This document shows, piece after piece, positions 6,302 to 14,803 of a stretch of DNA of 17,769 nucleotides; the first letter of the stretch is position 1, and each line of letters starts with the position of its first letter. The position numbers and the translations under genes were made by a program. The notes beneath the pieces are model-generated. The model saw nothing but the letters and a program-made list of their open reading frames with translations. It did not search any database and was not told the origin of the DNA. This DNA is from Candidatus Gastranaerophilales bacterium HUM_12 (lineage in GTDB: Bacteria; Cyanobacteriota; Vampirovibrionia; Gastranaerophilales; Gastranaerophilaceae). The stretch is from assembly GCA_002102825.1 (NCBI GenBank), contig DABJ01000040.1, positions 25,774-43,542 of the forward strand, given 5' to 3'.

Positions 6302-6850
6302 CTAAACTTTCAATAAATCATACTCATAGCCTAGTTTTAATGCCTCAATATTTTTAGGGATTAAATTCTTTCTATGCGCTGGAATTACATTATTCAAAGC
6401 ATTTTCCAAAGTTTCAAGAGAAACTAAACCACTAACTTTAGACAAAATTCCTAGTGCAAGAATATTAGACATTTTAATATTTCCTAATTTTTCCTCAGCC
6501 ATTTGAGTGATAGGCGCAAATACATAATGAATGTCATCTCTAGTTTCAACCTTTTTAGCTAAAGAAGTATTAACAATAATATATCCACCTTTTCTAACGC
6601 AAGGAGTATATTTATCAAAAGAAGCCTGATTTAACACAATTATAAAATCAGCATGAGTTTTTTGAACAGCACTAACGTCTTCATCTGACATAACAATACT
6701 GCAATTAACGGTTCCGCCTCTCATCTCTGCCCCATAAGACGGATACCAAGTTACATTTTTATCATCAAGCATAAAACCATTGGCAAGAACCTCTCCTGCC
6801 AATAACACGCCTTGTCCACCAAATCCTGCAATTATAAAATCTTTTTCCAT
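6302..6850 (-). CDS. 2-oxoacid:ferredoxin oxidoreductase, gamma subunit
   Basis: This is the gamma subunit of a four-part enzyme that oxidatively decarboxylates a 2-oxoacid to its acyl-CoA and passes electrons to ferredoxin. It has 182 residues, normal for a separate gamma subunit. The N-terminal glycine-rich motif GFGGQGVLLAGEVLA (residues 9-23) and SYGAEMRGGTVNCSIVMSD are hallmarks of the family. The Shine-Dalgarno AAAGG lies eight bases before ATG. It starts 11 bases after the beta stop and is the last core gene of the operon. Whether the complex should be named Kor (2-oxoglutarate) or Vor (branched-chain 2-oxoacids) cannot be settled from this subunit, so no symbol is given. Confidence 0.93.
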   Translation of the reverse strand: MEKDFIIAGFGGQGVLLAGEVLANGFMLDDKNVTWYPSYGAEMRGGTVNCSIVMSDEDVSAVQKTHADFIIVLNQASFDKYTPCVRKGGYIIVNTSLAKKVETRDDIHYVFAPITQMAEEKLGNIKMSNILALGILSKVSGLVSLETLENALNNVIPAHRKNLIPKNIEALKLGYEYDLLKV

Positions 6851-6861
6851 AATTATTACCT

Positions 6862-7617
6862 TTATTTATTATTTACTGTAATGTCTTTATAAATTCCCGG
6901 CTTGAAAACTTCCATCATTTCGTTTTTAACACGGTCATGAGCTTTTTCCGGAGTCATTCTCCAGTTAGTAGGACAACTTGAAAGAATTTCAACAAAACCC
7001 ATGCCCAAACCTTGTAACTGTACTTCGAAAGCTTTTTTTATAGCTTGTTTTGCTTTTTTGATATTTGCAACAGTATCAAGAGAAACTCTTGCACTGAAAG
7101 CTGTACCATCACAAAGTGCAATGTGCTCTGCCACTTTTATTGGATATCCATAGTATGGAACATTTCTACCTGTAGGAGAAGTTGTTGTAACTTGTCCCAA
7201 CAAAGTTGTAGGCCCTAATTGACCGCCAGTCATACCATAAGTTGTATTGTTGATACAAATTGCAGAGATTTTCTCCCCTCTCAAAGCTGCGTGCATACTT
7301 TCAGCTAAACCGATTGATGCGAAATCGCCATCACCTTGGTATGTAAATACAAATTTATCAGGTCTTGCTCTTTTAATACCGGTAGCCTCTGCCATTGCTC
7401 TACCGTGAGGAGATTCAAGAGCATCAATATTCAAAAAGTCATATATTGTAACAGAACAACCGATTGAAGCTGCAACAATTGATTTGTCTCTAATACCCAA
7501 TTCGTCTAAAACTTCTGCAACAAGCCTAATTGCAACACCGTGGTCACACCCAGGGCAGAACGTATATCTTACATCATCTTTAAAAGAATCTGCGATTTTA
7601 AAAACTTGTGTTTCCAT
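6862..7617 (-). CDS. 2-oxoacid:ferredoxin oxidoreductase, beta (thiamine-diphosphate-binding) subunit
   Basis: This subunit binds thiamine diphosphate and a proximal iron-sulfur cluster. At 251 residues it is shorter than pyruvate-type beta subunits and in the range of Kor/Vor beta subunits. The metal/TPP motif begins GDGD (residues 95-98) and runs to NNTTYGMTGGQ (123-133). CPGC (21-24), Cys54 in SIGCS and Cys215 in LSSCPTNW are placed like the four cluster-binding cysteines of the family. The ATG overlaps the alpha stop by one base (TAATG). The Shine-Dalgarno GGAGG sits inside the end of the alpha gene, so translation is coupled and gives matched subunit amounts. The family call is firm; substrate specificity is open. 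Confidence 0.94.
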   Translation of the reverse strand: METQVFKIADSFKDDVRYTFCPGCDHGVAIRLVAEVLDELGIRDKSIVAASIGCSVTIYDFLNIDALESPHGRAMAEATGIKRARPDKFVFTYQGDGDFASIGLAESMHAALRGEKISAICINNTTYGMTGGQLGPTTLLGQVTTTSPTGRNVPYYGYPIKVAEHIALCDGTAFSARVSLDTVANIKKAKQAIKKAFEVQLQGLGMGFVEILSSCPTNWRMTPEKAHDRVKNEMMEVFKPGIYKDITVNNK

Positions 7618-8684
7618 TATTTTAAGCCCTCCATTACCTGTGAAACAATTTCTTCCGGAGACGGAGGAGCTCCAACTCCTTTATGAATCAATTCAACCGG
7701 AACTTCACCGTTAACAGCAAGTCTAACGTCATTAACCATCTGTCCCATATTAACTTCAACAACGATAAATTTTTTAGTTGTTTTAGATAATTCTTGTAAC
7801 CTTTTATTAGGAAATGGGAATAACGTAATCGGTCTTAAAATACCGGCCTTAATGCCTTGTTGTCTCAACAATTTAGCAGCAGTTTTAACATTTCTTGAAG
7901 TTGAACCAAAGCTTACAAGAACAACATCTGCATCTTCTGTTCCGATTTCTTCCCACTCAGTTTCATTTTCTTCTAATTTTCTGTATTTATCATAAAGTTT
8001 TTCTAAGAATTCGCATTGAGTATCAGCAATTGGCGCATAAGATCTGATAATTCTAGCTTTTCTATCTTTAGCACCACTTAAAGCCCAATCTGAATTATCA
8101 ATTTCAGGATACGGATATTCTTTGAATTCAACCGGTTCCATCATTTGTCCTAACAAACCATCTGCTAAAAGAACTGTTGGATTTTTATATTTTTGAGCAA
8201 GATAGAATGCTTTATATGTTAAATCAGCACATTCTTGAACTGTTGCAGGAGCTAAAACGATAAGTTTATAATCCCCGTTTCCGCCACCTTTTGTAGCTTG
8301 GAAGTAATCGCCTTGAGAAGGGTAAATATTACCTAGCCCAGGCCCACCTCTCATAACACTTATCAACACAACAGGGAGTTCATCTGCCGTTGCATAAGAT
8401 AAACCCTCTTGCATCAAAGAAACTGCACAAGAAGATGATGAAGTCATTGCTTTTACACCTGTTGAGCATGCTCCAATAACCATATTTATAGCGGCCAACT
8501 CACTTTCTGCCGAAACATAAGCTCTATTTAATTCTTGCATTTTACCGCTCATAAATTCCCCGATTTCACTCTGTGGAGTAATCGGATACCCGAAATAGCA
8601 CTGACACCCTGCAAGCACCGCAGCATTTGCAATAGCATAGTTACCTTTCATTAAAACTTTTTTACCTGTTAAACATTCAACCAT
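7617..8684 (-). CDS. vorB: 2-oxoacid:ferredoxin oxidoreductase, alpha subunit (VorB/KorA type)
   Basis: The alpha subunit supplies the pyrimidine-side half of the thiamine-diphosphate site and the substrate pocket. It has 355 residues. The family motif YPITP is at residues 33-37, TSSSS at 81-85, MRGGPGLG at 111-118 and SQGDYFQATKGGGNGDY at 123-139. The last motif matches my memory of bacterial proteins labelled 3-methyl-2-oxobutanoate dehydrogenase VorB, but KorA proteins are closely similar, so branched-chain 2-oxoacids or 2-oxoglutarate are both possible. The start at 8684 has a Shine-Dalgarno (AGAGGAT, six bases upstream). It begins four bases after the ferredoxin stop and its stop overlaps the beta start. 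Gene order is ferredoxin (delta), alpha, beta, gamma. Confidence 0.92.
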   Translation of the reverse strand: MVECLTGKKVLMKGNYAIANAAVLAGCQCYFGYPITPQSEIGEFMSGKMQELNRAYVSAESELAAINMVIGACSTGVKAMTSSSSCAVSLMQEGLSYATADELPVVLISVMRGGPGLGNIYPSQGDYFQATKGGGNGDYKLIVLAPATVQECADLTYKAFYLAQKYKNPTVLLADGLLGQMMEPVEFKEYPYPEIDNSDWALSGAKDRKARIIRSYAPIADTQCEFLEKLYDKYRKLEENETEWEEIGTEDADVVLVSFGSTSRNVKTAAKLLRQQGIKAGILRPITLFPFPNKRLQELSKTTKKFIVVEVNMGQMVNDVRLAVNGEVPVELIHKGVGAPPSPEEIVSQVMEGLK

Positions 8685-8688
8685 ATTT

Positions 8689-8901
8689 CTATCCTCTGTA
8701 AACCTCTGTTATAGCTAAATCCGGACATCTTGTAGCACACATTGCACAACCTAAACATTCGTGATTAGGATCACAAAATTCGACTACCCTATTTCCCAAC
8801 TTATTTGTCTTATCACTAACTTTGATAAGATTTTTTGGACATTCTTTTATACATAAATAACATGCCTTACATTTTTCTTGATCAATAACTATCCTACTCA
8901 T
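8689..8901 (-). CDS. 2[4Fe-4S] ferredoxin-like delta subunit of the 2-oxoacid oxidoreductase
   Basis: This 70-residue protein carries two [4Fe-4S] clusters. The first ligand set is C11, C14, C17 and C21 (CKACYLCIKECP). The second is C49, C52, C55 and C59 (CLGCAMCATRCP), with an additional Cys43. As the delta subunit or tightly linked ferredoxin it takes electrons from the beta-subunit cluster. I chose ATG at 8901 because AGAGGG (complement of 8906-8911) precedes it. An upstream in-frame TTG at 8916 would add five residues but has no ribosome binding site and would consume this one. It is the first gene of the operon, 24 bases from the proposed transcription start. Confidence 0.92.
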   Translation of the reverse strand: MSRIVIDQEKCKACYLCIKECPKNLIKVSDKTNKLGNRVVEFCDPNHECLGCAMCATRCPDLAITEVYRG

Positions 8902-8931
8902 ATATCCCTCTTTCAAATGTGCTCTCTACAC

Positions 8932-8940
8932 ATTCTATCA
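8932..8940 (-). promoter_or_regulatory. Extended -10 promoter for the ferredoxin/2-oxoacid oxidoreductase operon
   Basis: On the minus strand TGA-TAGAAT (complement of 8932-8940) is an extended -10 element. A weak TTTACT lies upstream at a short 15-base spacing, so the extended -10 may carry most of the activity. Transcription would start near 8925. Confidence 0.4.
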
Positions 8941-8998
8941 CTAATAACAAAAAGTAAATACCTAATCTTAACATTTGTAATAAATATGCGTAATAAAA

Positions 8999-9027
8999 TT
9001 TACTAAAAATTCTATGCCTGCTAAAAT
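8999..9027 (+). promoter_or_regulatory. Promoter for the giant coiled-coil gene
   Basis: TTTACT (8999-9004) and TAAAAT (9022-9027) are separated by 17 bases, with TGC immediately before the -10 forming an extended -10. Transcription would begin near 9034. The Shine-Dalgarno AAGGA lies seven bases before the ATG at 9062. The leftward oxidoreductase promoter lies about 60 bases away, so the two units share one divergent control region. Confidence 0.6.
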
Positions 9028-9061
9028 CATTATGTAGGGATATATTTTTAAGGACAAAAAG

Positions 9062-12000
9062 ATGGCTCAAGAATTAGAACTAATTATTGATATGTTAAGG
9101 GAGATGAAAAGAGCTAACAACACTAATAGTGAAAGTTTTGACAAGTTGTTAGCAAATATTGGAAGCAAGCTAGATGTTATTGATAAAAATTCAACTTCAT
9201 CAACTCTTCTAAAGGCTTATTTCGGAGAAATAGCCAAGTCTGTAGATGATAAATATACCACTACACTAAACAAATTTTCCGATATTGAAAAAGCCCTTAA
9301 AGCAATATTTCAAGATCAAAATGAGCATGTCAAAAATAAGAATATTAAGGAATTATTTGACTCTTTCACTTCAAGCATGAACAATTTCTACACAGAAGCC
9401 AGACAACAAAAAGTTCTACTTTCAAGCATAGAAACGAAATTAGCTGAAATTAGCAATGATGAATCCGATAAAAATGATATTCTCAGAACAATTACCCTTT
9501 TAAGAAATGATTTTGAAAATCTTAATCATGGATACAAAAGTATAATTGACAATGTTAATTCAGACTTAAAATCAATCCTCACCAATTTAATTAAATCTGA
9601 CCAAACAACAATAAACAGCCAAATTAAAGAACAAGTTGATGTTTTGTATAAGGCGACAAATGATATCATTTCTTACTTGAATTCTATTGATAAAAGAGAT
9701 GCAAACTTAGAAATTTTACTTTCAAATGTTGTAACAAATGAAAGCTTAAAACTTACACAAGGTGCAATTGATTCTATTATTCAAAAATCTGAAGAAATTT
9801 CAGAAAAAATTACACATTTAGCTGACAAGCCTGATATTGAGGGTTTGCAAACTGCAGCAAGTATAATAAATCAAAAACTTGACGAAACAGTAACTAAAGA
9901 ATTGTTTACAAAAATCTCTACAACGACAGAAGACCTTGTTACATCAACTGACGAAATCAAAAAGACATTGGCTGATGTAACTCAAAACATTGAAACATTG
10001 CCCAATACGGAAAAATTAGAATCTTCTATTCTTGACTTGTATAGCAAGTTAGAATCTTTATCTGAAGATATTGACAATGCGAATGTATCTGAAAACATTA
10101 CGGATATTGAAAAAAAATTAGAAGAATTTAATTCGGAATTAACTGTTATTAAAAATATAATCTCCGATTTAAATGAAGTTGTAACGTCAAAAGTAATGAA
10201 TGCAATAAATGATATTTCTTTTGATGAGGAGTTTTCAGATATTAGAAATCATGTTTCAAATATGATTTCTGAACTTCCGCAAAAAGAAGATATTAATAGA
10301 CTTCTTGCAAATGAAGAAAAAAATCAATCTGCAGTTGAAGATTTAATAAAGAACACTGATTTACTTGTTGATAGACTTGATAACTTACCAACTCACGAAG
10401 ATATGGCAACATTGAACAGCAATCAATTGAGTCTTGTTGAAAATCTTCAAGAGGTGGCAACAAAAGATGATTTTGAACAATTGGCATCTAAATCTGACGA
10501 TATTGAAGAAATGATTGACAGTCTTAATTTTGACGATGAATTCAAAAGTATTTATGGTAAAACTTCTAATATTGAAGATTGGTTAAAAGAGTCAAAAATC
10601 AAAGAAAATGCACAAGAAATTGCAAACCAAATTGAAACAAAAGCGGAACAAAAAGATGTTCTGGAAATTTTAAATTCAACAAATGTACTTGTCGAAAAAT
10701 TATCTACAATTTCACAAATTTCAAATGCTGAAAATATGGCCAAAACTCTTACAAATATATATTCTCAGATTGAAGATTTGAAAACCGATTTTTTAAATAC
10801 TACAGAACTTCACAATGAATCAGCAATCTCAAAATTGGAAGAAATTCAAAATAAATTAAATTATTCTGCCACATCAGAAGAACTGGCAAATATTACAGAA
10901 AATTTGAAAGACTTCACTCAAGCTATAATAATTGATTCTAAGGATAATGCAGAAAATATTGAACAATCAAAGAAATTGCAACAAGAGTTGATAGAAAAAA
11001 TTGATGCAATTGATTTTTCAGAAATTCACGAAAAATTAAGTCAGAATATTGAAACTTTATCAAATGACATTAGAGTAACAATAGATGAAAATAATGAAAA
11101 AGTTCAAAATCAAGTAGCAGAACTTGATTCAAAACTGGTTTCTTTATCTGAATATTTGAATAGTAATTTAACTCCAAACAATGAAGAAATTAAAAATTCA
11201 ATCAACGATATAAAAGAAATTATTCTTCAAAATAAAAAAAGCTTTAACGAAATTCAAGATGATAACTTCAACAAAACATCAAATATTGAAGAGTATATTG
11301 AAGAGTTAAAAACAATATTAGATACTTCCAATTCAGGAATAGATGAAAATATCAAAGCACAATTTTTGAATATTGAAGAAACTCTTGCAAAATTTAATGA
11401 AACAAACGATTCTCAAATTTCTAAAATTCTTGAAAAGTTAGAAGATTTAACTAATTTCGCAGATAATAAAAATGAAACTTCTTCAATTTCTGATATTGAA
11501 GAGATAAAAAATCAGCTACAAGAACTTGGAAAATCTTTTGTAGATATCAAATCGACATCAGAAAAAGATGTTGCCCAATTTGTTGCAAACAAGTTAGATG
11601 AACTCGGTACAAACTTAAACACTTTAACAGCAAATATTGAAACTGGATTGCAAAGTGGATTTAGCTATAATTCTGAACTTATTGAAGAAAAAACAGCAGC
11701 TCTTCTTGAATTCATAAAAGAATTACGACATGCCAGCACCGACAATATCGAATTGTACGAAAGATTAACCGTTACAGACAATAAATTAATGGACTTTCAA
11801 CAGGAGTTGGAGTTAATTAATACTGATGTTCTTAGCGGATTGAATGAAAAAACTGACAAGATGATAAAAGAACTTGCACCGATTAAAGAAATGATTTCTT
11901 GTCTTGCAGTTCAAATTCCTGATGGACCACAGAATGAAAAAGTCAAAGAACAGTTAGGTTTGTTACACCAATCTGTACAAAATGACTTAACAGAATGTAC

Positions 12001-14803
12001 AAAATATTCAAAAACTGCACTAAACAAACTTGAAGAAACTTATCAAAGAATATCTCAAGACTTAGCGCAAACTGAAAACAATTTGAGAGATTTTATACTT
12101 GGAGATATTGATTCTGTAATTATTAAAATTGATAATCTAAAAGCTGATTTAGAAAAAATTCCATCAAGACCAACAACTCCAAATGCAGAGCAAATGCAAG
12201 AGTATAATGATTTTGTTGCTCAAATTGAAGAATTCAAAAACGAACAAAAAGAATATATTAGTGATTTGGCAAAAGATATTAAAACAAACATAAATGAAAA
12301 TATCCAAGCTAAACATGATGAAATCAAATCAATGCTTGCAGTAGCAATTAATAATAAAGAAATAATTAATGCAATTAATGATTTGAAAAAATTATTCAAA
12401 ACTAAAGCAAAACAATTAGTTGAAAATCCGGAAGGACCTGACTCGATTGAAACAGACGAAGATTTTGAAAATAACGAAATTGAAAAAGTTTTTGAAGAAT
12501 CTAAAAATGATAAAATCATTGCTGAAATTAAGGAAGATTTTAGCAATTTCACTAAAATGATTTCTCAATTGTCCGGTGAAAATTCTGAAATTATTTCAGT
12601 TTTAAACAGTATTAAGGATAAAATTGATACAATTACCGTAATCAAAAAAGAACGAGAATTAACAGAAACTGATTTGAATGAAGATGCTGATATTCAAGAT
12701 TTCGACATTGATATTGATGATGACGACAGTCAAGATATTAAAGCCGAATCGGATTTTGAAGAAGAAGCATTTCATAATGAAGACGAAACAAACAATGGAG
12801 ATGAAATTATTGTAGGTTCAGAGAATTTTGATTTCTTAAAAGCTTTTGACCTTTTAAAACAAGATATCAATAACCTAAGGGCAGATATTGAAAGAGTTTT
12901 GCCTCAACAAAACAAATCTTCAATTCCATCTCTTGGTAACGACAATTTGTTATTGTCTCTGAATAATAAAATTGAATTACTCGCAAAGACTTTAAACAGA
13001 AATTGGTTGGAAGAAGTTAAGGAATATATTGAAAGCAGCGATATTCATTCAATGTTAGAAGAAATCAACAGTAAAATTGATATATTAACATTGTCAGACA
13101 ATTCCGAATGGATTAGCGAAATTAAACAAGCCCTTGACCAGTTAAACGGAAATGAAGAAGCCGGAGATAGCAAACTTCACTCAATGCTTTCCCTAATTAG
13201 TGAAAAAATTGATATTCTTGCAGCAAGCGATAACTACGATTTGATTGAAGATGTTCGTGATGAAATTCTAGATGCTCTCCAAAATATTCAACCAAAATCT
13301 GATAATTCGGAAATTAAAGACTTAATTAACTCCTTAGATGCAAAGATTGATATTCTTGCAGATACAGATTCGACAATCCAATTATCCGATTTAAGGGTTG
13401 CAATTGATTCAATTGAAGATAAAATAGATGCACTTGCTCTTGCAGGTGAAGATTCTGCTGAAATAGACGATATCAAAACGACTTTAAAAACAATTGAAAA
13501 CGAGATAAATAAATTAAATAGTGAACAAGCTGTTCAAGGTAGTGAATACTCTGAAATTTTTGATACTATCAAAGATTCTTTAGATGTTATTGAATATAAA
13601 ATAGAATCCGGAGAAACAGAAGAAAATATCAAAAAATTATCAGAAACAGATGCCAAAATAACTTCTATGCTTGAACTTTTGAACCATAAAATTGATATTA
13701 TCTCAAGTAGCGAAGACAGTTTGAATGCAGCAGAAGATATTGAAGATGTAAAACAATTAATCCTTGCACAAACGGACTATATTGAAAGATTTGAACGTAA
13801 TAGCAAAACTGATGCAGTAAAAAAATGTTTAAAAGAACTCACTGAAGAGGTTAACTATTTAAGCTCCAATTCAAATACAAATTCAAAACAAGTTCAAAAA
13901 GCAATGAAAGATATGAAAGAATCAATTATGGCTGCGGTTGTTACCATATTTGAACAAGTATCTTTCGTTGAAGAAACAGAAGACATTAAAGACTTTGTAG
14001 AAGAAAAAACAGATGTAATCAATCAAAACCTTGTTGAAGTTACCAAACAATTAAAACAAATAACAAGTTCAACAGAAGACACTGATTACAACTACTCAAT
14101 GCAAGATATTGAATCCGATTTAGCAAAACTCAGACTTGCGTTGAACGAACTTCAAAATAATTCAATCGAAAGTCAATCAAGTGAATTATCTAATATTTCT
14201 GATACCCTGTACAAAATAACATCATCAGTTGAAGAATTGCAAAATTCAATGACTCAAGATGATATAAAGGATTTAAAATATGATATCAATAATGGATTAG
14301 AGGGAATTGGCAAAAATTTAACTAACCAAATTTCCAGAAAAGTTGATAAAGTAACAAAACTACTTGAAAAATCATCTGATTCAGACAAAGTTATGCGCCA
14401 AGCTCTTATTTATATGGGCGAATGGATTGACTCTGCAAGCGAAAGTATGAATAAGATTTCAACAAATTCTGATGAAATAGTTGACGTTAAATCTGCAATT
14501 GAGGATTTGAAATCTTCTATGCCTGAACACAAGGAGATTTTAACTTCACTTGAAGAAAAATTTGATGAACAACAAGAAAGACTAAGTTACTTTGAAAAAC
14601 AAATCTCAAAACTTGGAACACTTGAAGATAGATTTGACGAACAACAAGAAAGAATTGACAGACTGGAAATGACTATTGAAAAAGTTCTTTCAGCGGTAGA
14701 AGATATTGATGATTCTCGTGTAACAAGAAAAATCGACAAAATTGATAAACAATTAGCAAAACTAAGCACAAATATAGAAAAGTTGGCATCTTATGTTGAC
14801 TAA
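9062..14803 (+). CDS. Giant 1913-aa soluble coiled-coil protein, unknown family (possible scaffold or filament)
   Basis: The intact frame encodes an acidic, helix-rich protein almost throughout, with few prolines and only three cysteines. It starts MAQELELIIDMLREMKRANN and has no signal peptide, membrane segment or P-loop, so it looks cytoplasmic and is not an SMC ATPase. Residues 1-~1190 are irregular coiled coil. Residues ~1207-1257 form a very acidic linker (DFDIDIDDDDSQDIK). Residues ~1300-1550 contain a recurring KID(I/L)LA motif with Lys at 1303, 1338, 1382, 1428, 1454 and 1543. Residues 1830-1877 hold two 24-residue repeats (FDEQQER core). The segment before these, VMRQALIYMGEWIDSASESM, is less repetitive and may be a small conserved domain. 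It starts 29 bases downstream of its predicted transcription start and overlaps the FAD oxidase gene by 11 bases. I recognise no family. A cytoskeletal, cell-shape or polar scaffold role is inference. Base composition matches neighbours, so there is no sign of recent transfer. Confidence 0.9.
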   Translation: MAQELELIIDMLREMKRANNTNSESFDKLLANIGSKLDVIDKNSTSSTLLKAYFGEIAKSVDDKYTTTLNKFSDIEKALKAIFQDQNEHVKNKNIKELFDSFTSSMNNFYTEARQQKVLLSSIETKLAEISNDESDKNDILRTITLLRNDFENLNHGYKSIIDNVNSDLKSILTNLIKSDQTTINSQIKEQVDVLYKATNDIISYLNSIDKRDANLEILLSNVVTNESLKLTQGAIDSIIQKSEEISEKITHLADKPDIEGLQTAASIINQKLDETVTKELFTKISTTTEDLVTSTDEIKKTLADVTQNIETLPNTEKLESSILDLYSKLESLSEDIDNANVSENITDIEKKLEEFNSELTVIKNIISDLNEVVTSKVMNAINDISFDEEFSDIRNHVSNMISELPQKEDINRLLANEEKNQSAVEDLIKNTDLLVDRLDNLPTHEDMATLNSNQLSLVENLQEVATKDDFEQLASKSDDIEEMIDSLNFDDEFKSIYGKTSNIEDWLKESKIKENAQEIANQIETKAEQKDVLEILNSTNVLVEKLSTISQISNAENMAKTLTNIYSQIEDLKTDFLNTTELHNESAISKLEEIQNKLNYSATSEELANITENLKDFTQAIIIDSKDNAENIEQSKKLQQELIEKIDAIDFSEIHEKLSQNIETLSNDIRVTIDENNEKVQNQVAELDSKLVSLSEYLNSNLTPNNEEIKNSINDIKEIILQNKKSFNEIQDDNFNKTSNIEEYIEELKTILDTSNSGIDENIKAQFLNIEETLAKFNETNDSQISKILEKLEDLTNFADNKNETSSISDIEEIKNQLQELGKSFVDIKSTSEKDVAQFVANKLDELGTNLNTLTANIETGLQSGFSYNSELIEEKTAALLEFIKELRHASTDNIELYERLTVTDNKLMDFQQELELINTDVLSGLNEKTDKMIKELAPIKEMISCLAVQIPDGPQNEKVKEQLGLLHQSVQNDLTECTKYSKTALNKLEETYQRISQDLAQTENNLRDFILGDIDSVIIKIDNLKADLEKIPSRPTTPNAEQMQEYNDFVAQIEEFKNEQKEYISDLAKDIKTNINENIQAKHDEIKSMLAVAINNKEIINAINDLKKLFKTKAKQLVENPEGPDSIETDEDFENNEIEKVFEESKNDKIIAEIKEDFSNFTKMISQLSGENSEIISVLNSIKDKIDTITVIKKERELTETDLNEDADIQDFDIDIDDDDSQDIKAESDFEEEAFHNEDETNNGDEIIVGSENFDFLKAFDLLKQDINNLRADIERVLPQQNKSSIPSLGNDNLLLSLNNKIELLAKTLNRNWLEEVKEYIESSDIHSMLEEINSKIDILTLSDNSEWISEIKQALDQLNGNEEAGDSKLHSMLSLISEKIDILAASDNYDLIEDVRDEILDALQNIQPKSDNSEIKDLINSLDAKIDILADTDSTIQLSDLRVAIDSIEDKIDALALAGEDSAEIDDIKTTLKTIENEINKLNSEQAVQGSEYSEIFDTIKDSLDVIEYKIESGETEENIKKLSETDAKITSMLELLNHKIDIISSSEDSLNAAEDIEDVKQLILAQTDYIERFERNSKTDAVKKCLKELTEEVNYLSSNSNTNSKQVQKAMKDMKESIMAAVVTIFEQVSFVEETEDIKDFVEEKTDVINQNLVEVTKQLKQITSSTEDTDYNYSMQDIESDLAKLRLALNELQNNSIESQSSELSNISDTLYKITSSVEELQNSMTQDDIKDLKYDINNGLEGIGKNLTNQISRKVDKVTKLLEKSSDSDKVMRQALIYMGEWIDSASESMNKISTNSDEIVDVKSAIEDLKSSMPEHKEILTSLEEKFDEQQERLSYFEKQISKLGTLEDRFDEQQERIDRLEMTIEKVLSAVEDIDDSRVTRKIDKIDKQLAKLSTNIEKLASYVD
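12962..13705 (+). repeat. Degenerate KID(I/L)LA repeat region in the giant gene
   Basis: Six copies of a motif of the form [NSDE]-x-K-I-[DE]-x-[LI] are spaced 35, 44, 46, 26 and 89 residues apart. Examples are NNKIELLA, NSKIDILT, SEKIDILA, DAKIDILA, EDKIDALA and NHKIDIIS. At DNA level two copies share ATTGATATTCTTGCAG (near 13208 and 13346), which suggests internal duplication rather than convergence alone. Looser relatives occur earlier (KDKIDTIT at ~1185). Confidence 0.6.
14549..14692 (+). repeat. Two tandem 24-residue repeats near the C-terminus of the giant protein
   Basis: Unit 1 begins LEEKFDEQQERLSYFEKQ at residue 1830 and unit 2 begins LEDRFDEQQERIDRLEMT at residue 1854, exactly 72 bases apart. 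The DNA cores TTTGATGAACAACAAGAAAG and TTTGACGAACAACAAGAAAG differ at one base, so the duplication is fairly recent or under strong constraint. Confidence 0.75.

Noticed and set aside
8902..8916. Longer ferredoxin start at TTG 8916
   Set aside because: The TTG would place the evident AGAGGG ribosome binding site inside the coding region and has none of its own. ATG 8901 gives the normal ferredoxin N-terminus.
12220..12552. Minus-strand frame of 110 codons inside the giant gene
   Set aside because: It is the Ser/Ile/Leu-rich antisense of an acidic, AT-rich coiled-coil coding region, without ribosome binding site or promoter.
9062..14803. Giant gene as an SMC/Rad50-type ATPase or a methyl-accepting chemotaxis protein
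   Set aside because: No Walker A or signature motif at either end, no membrane segments and no chemoreceptor hairpin-tip motif. Coiled-coil similarity alone would give misleading matches to these families.
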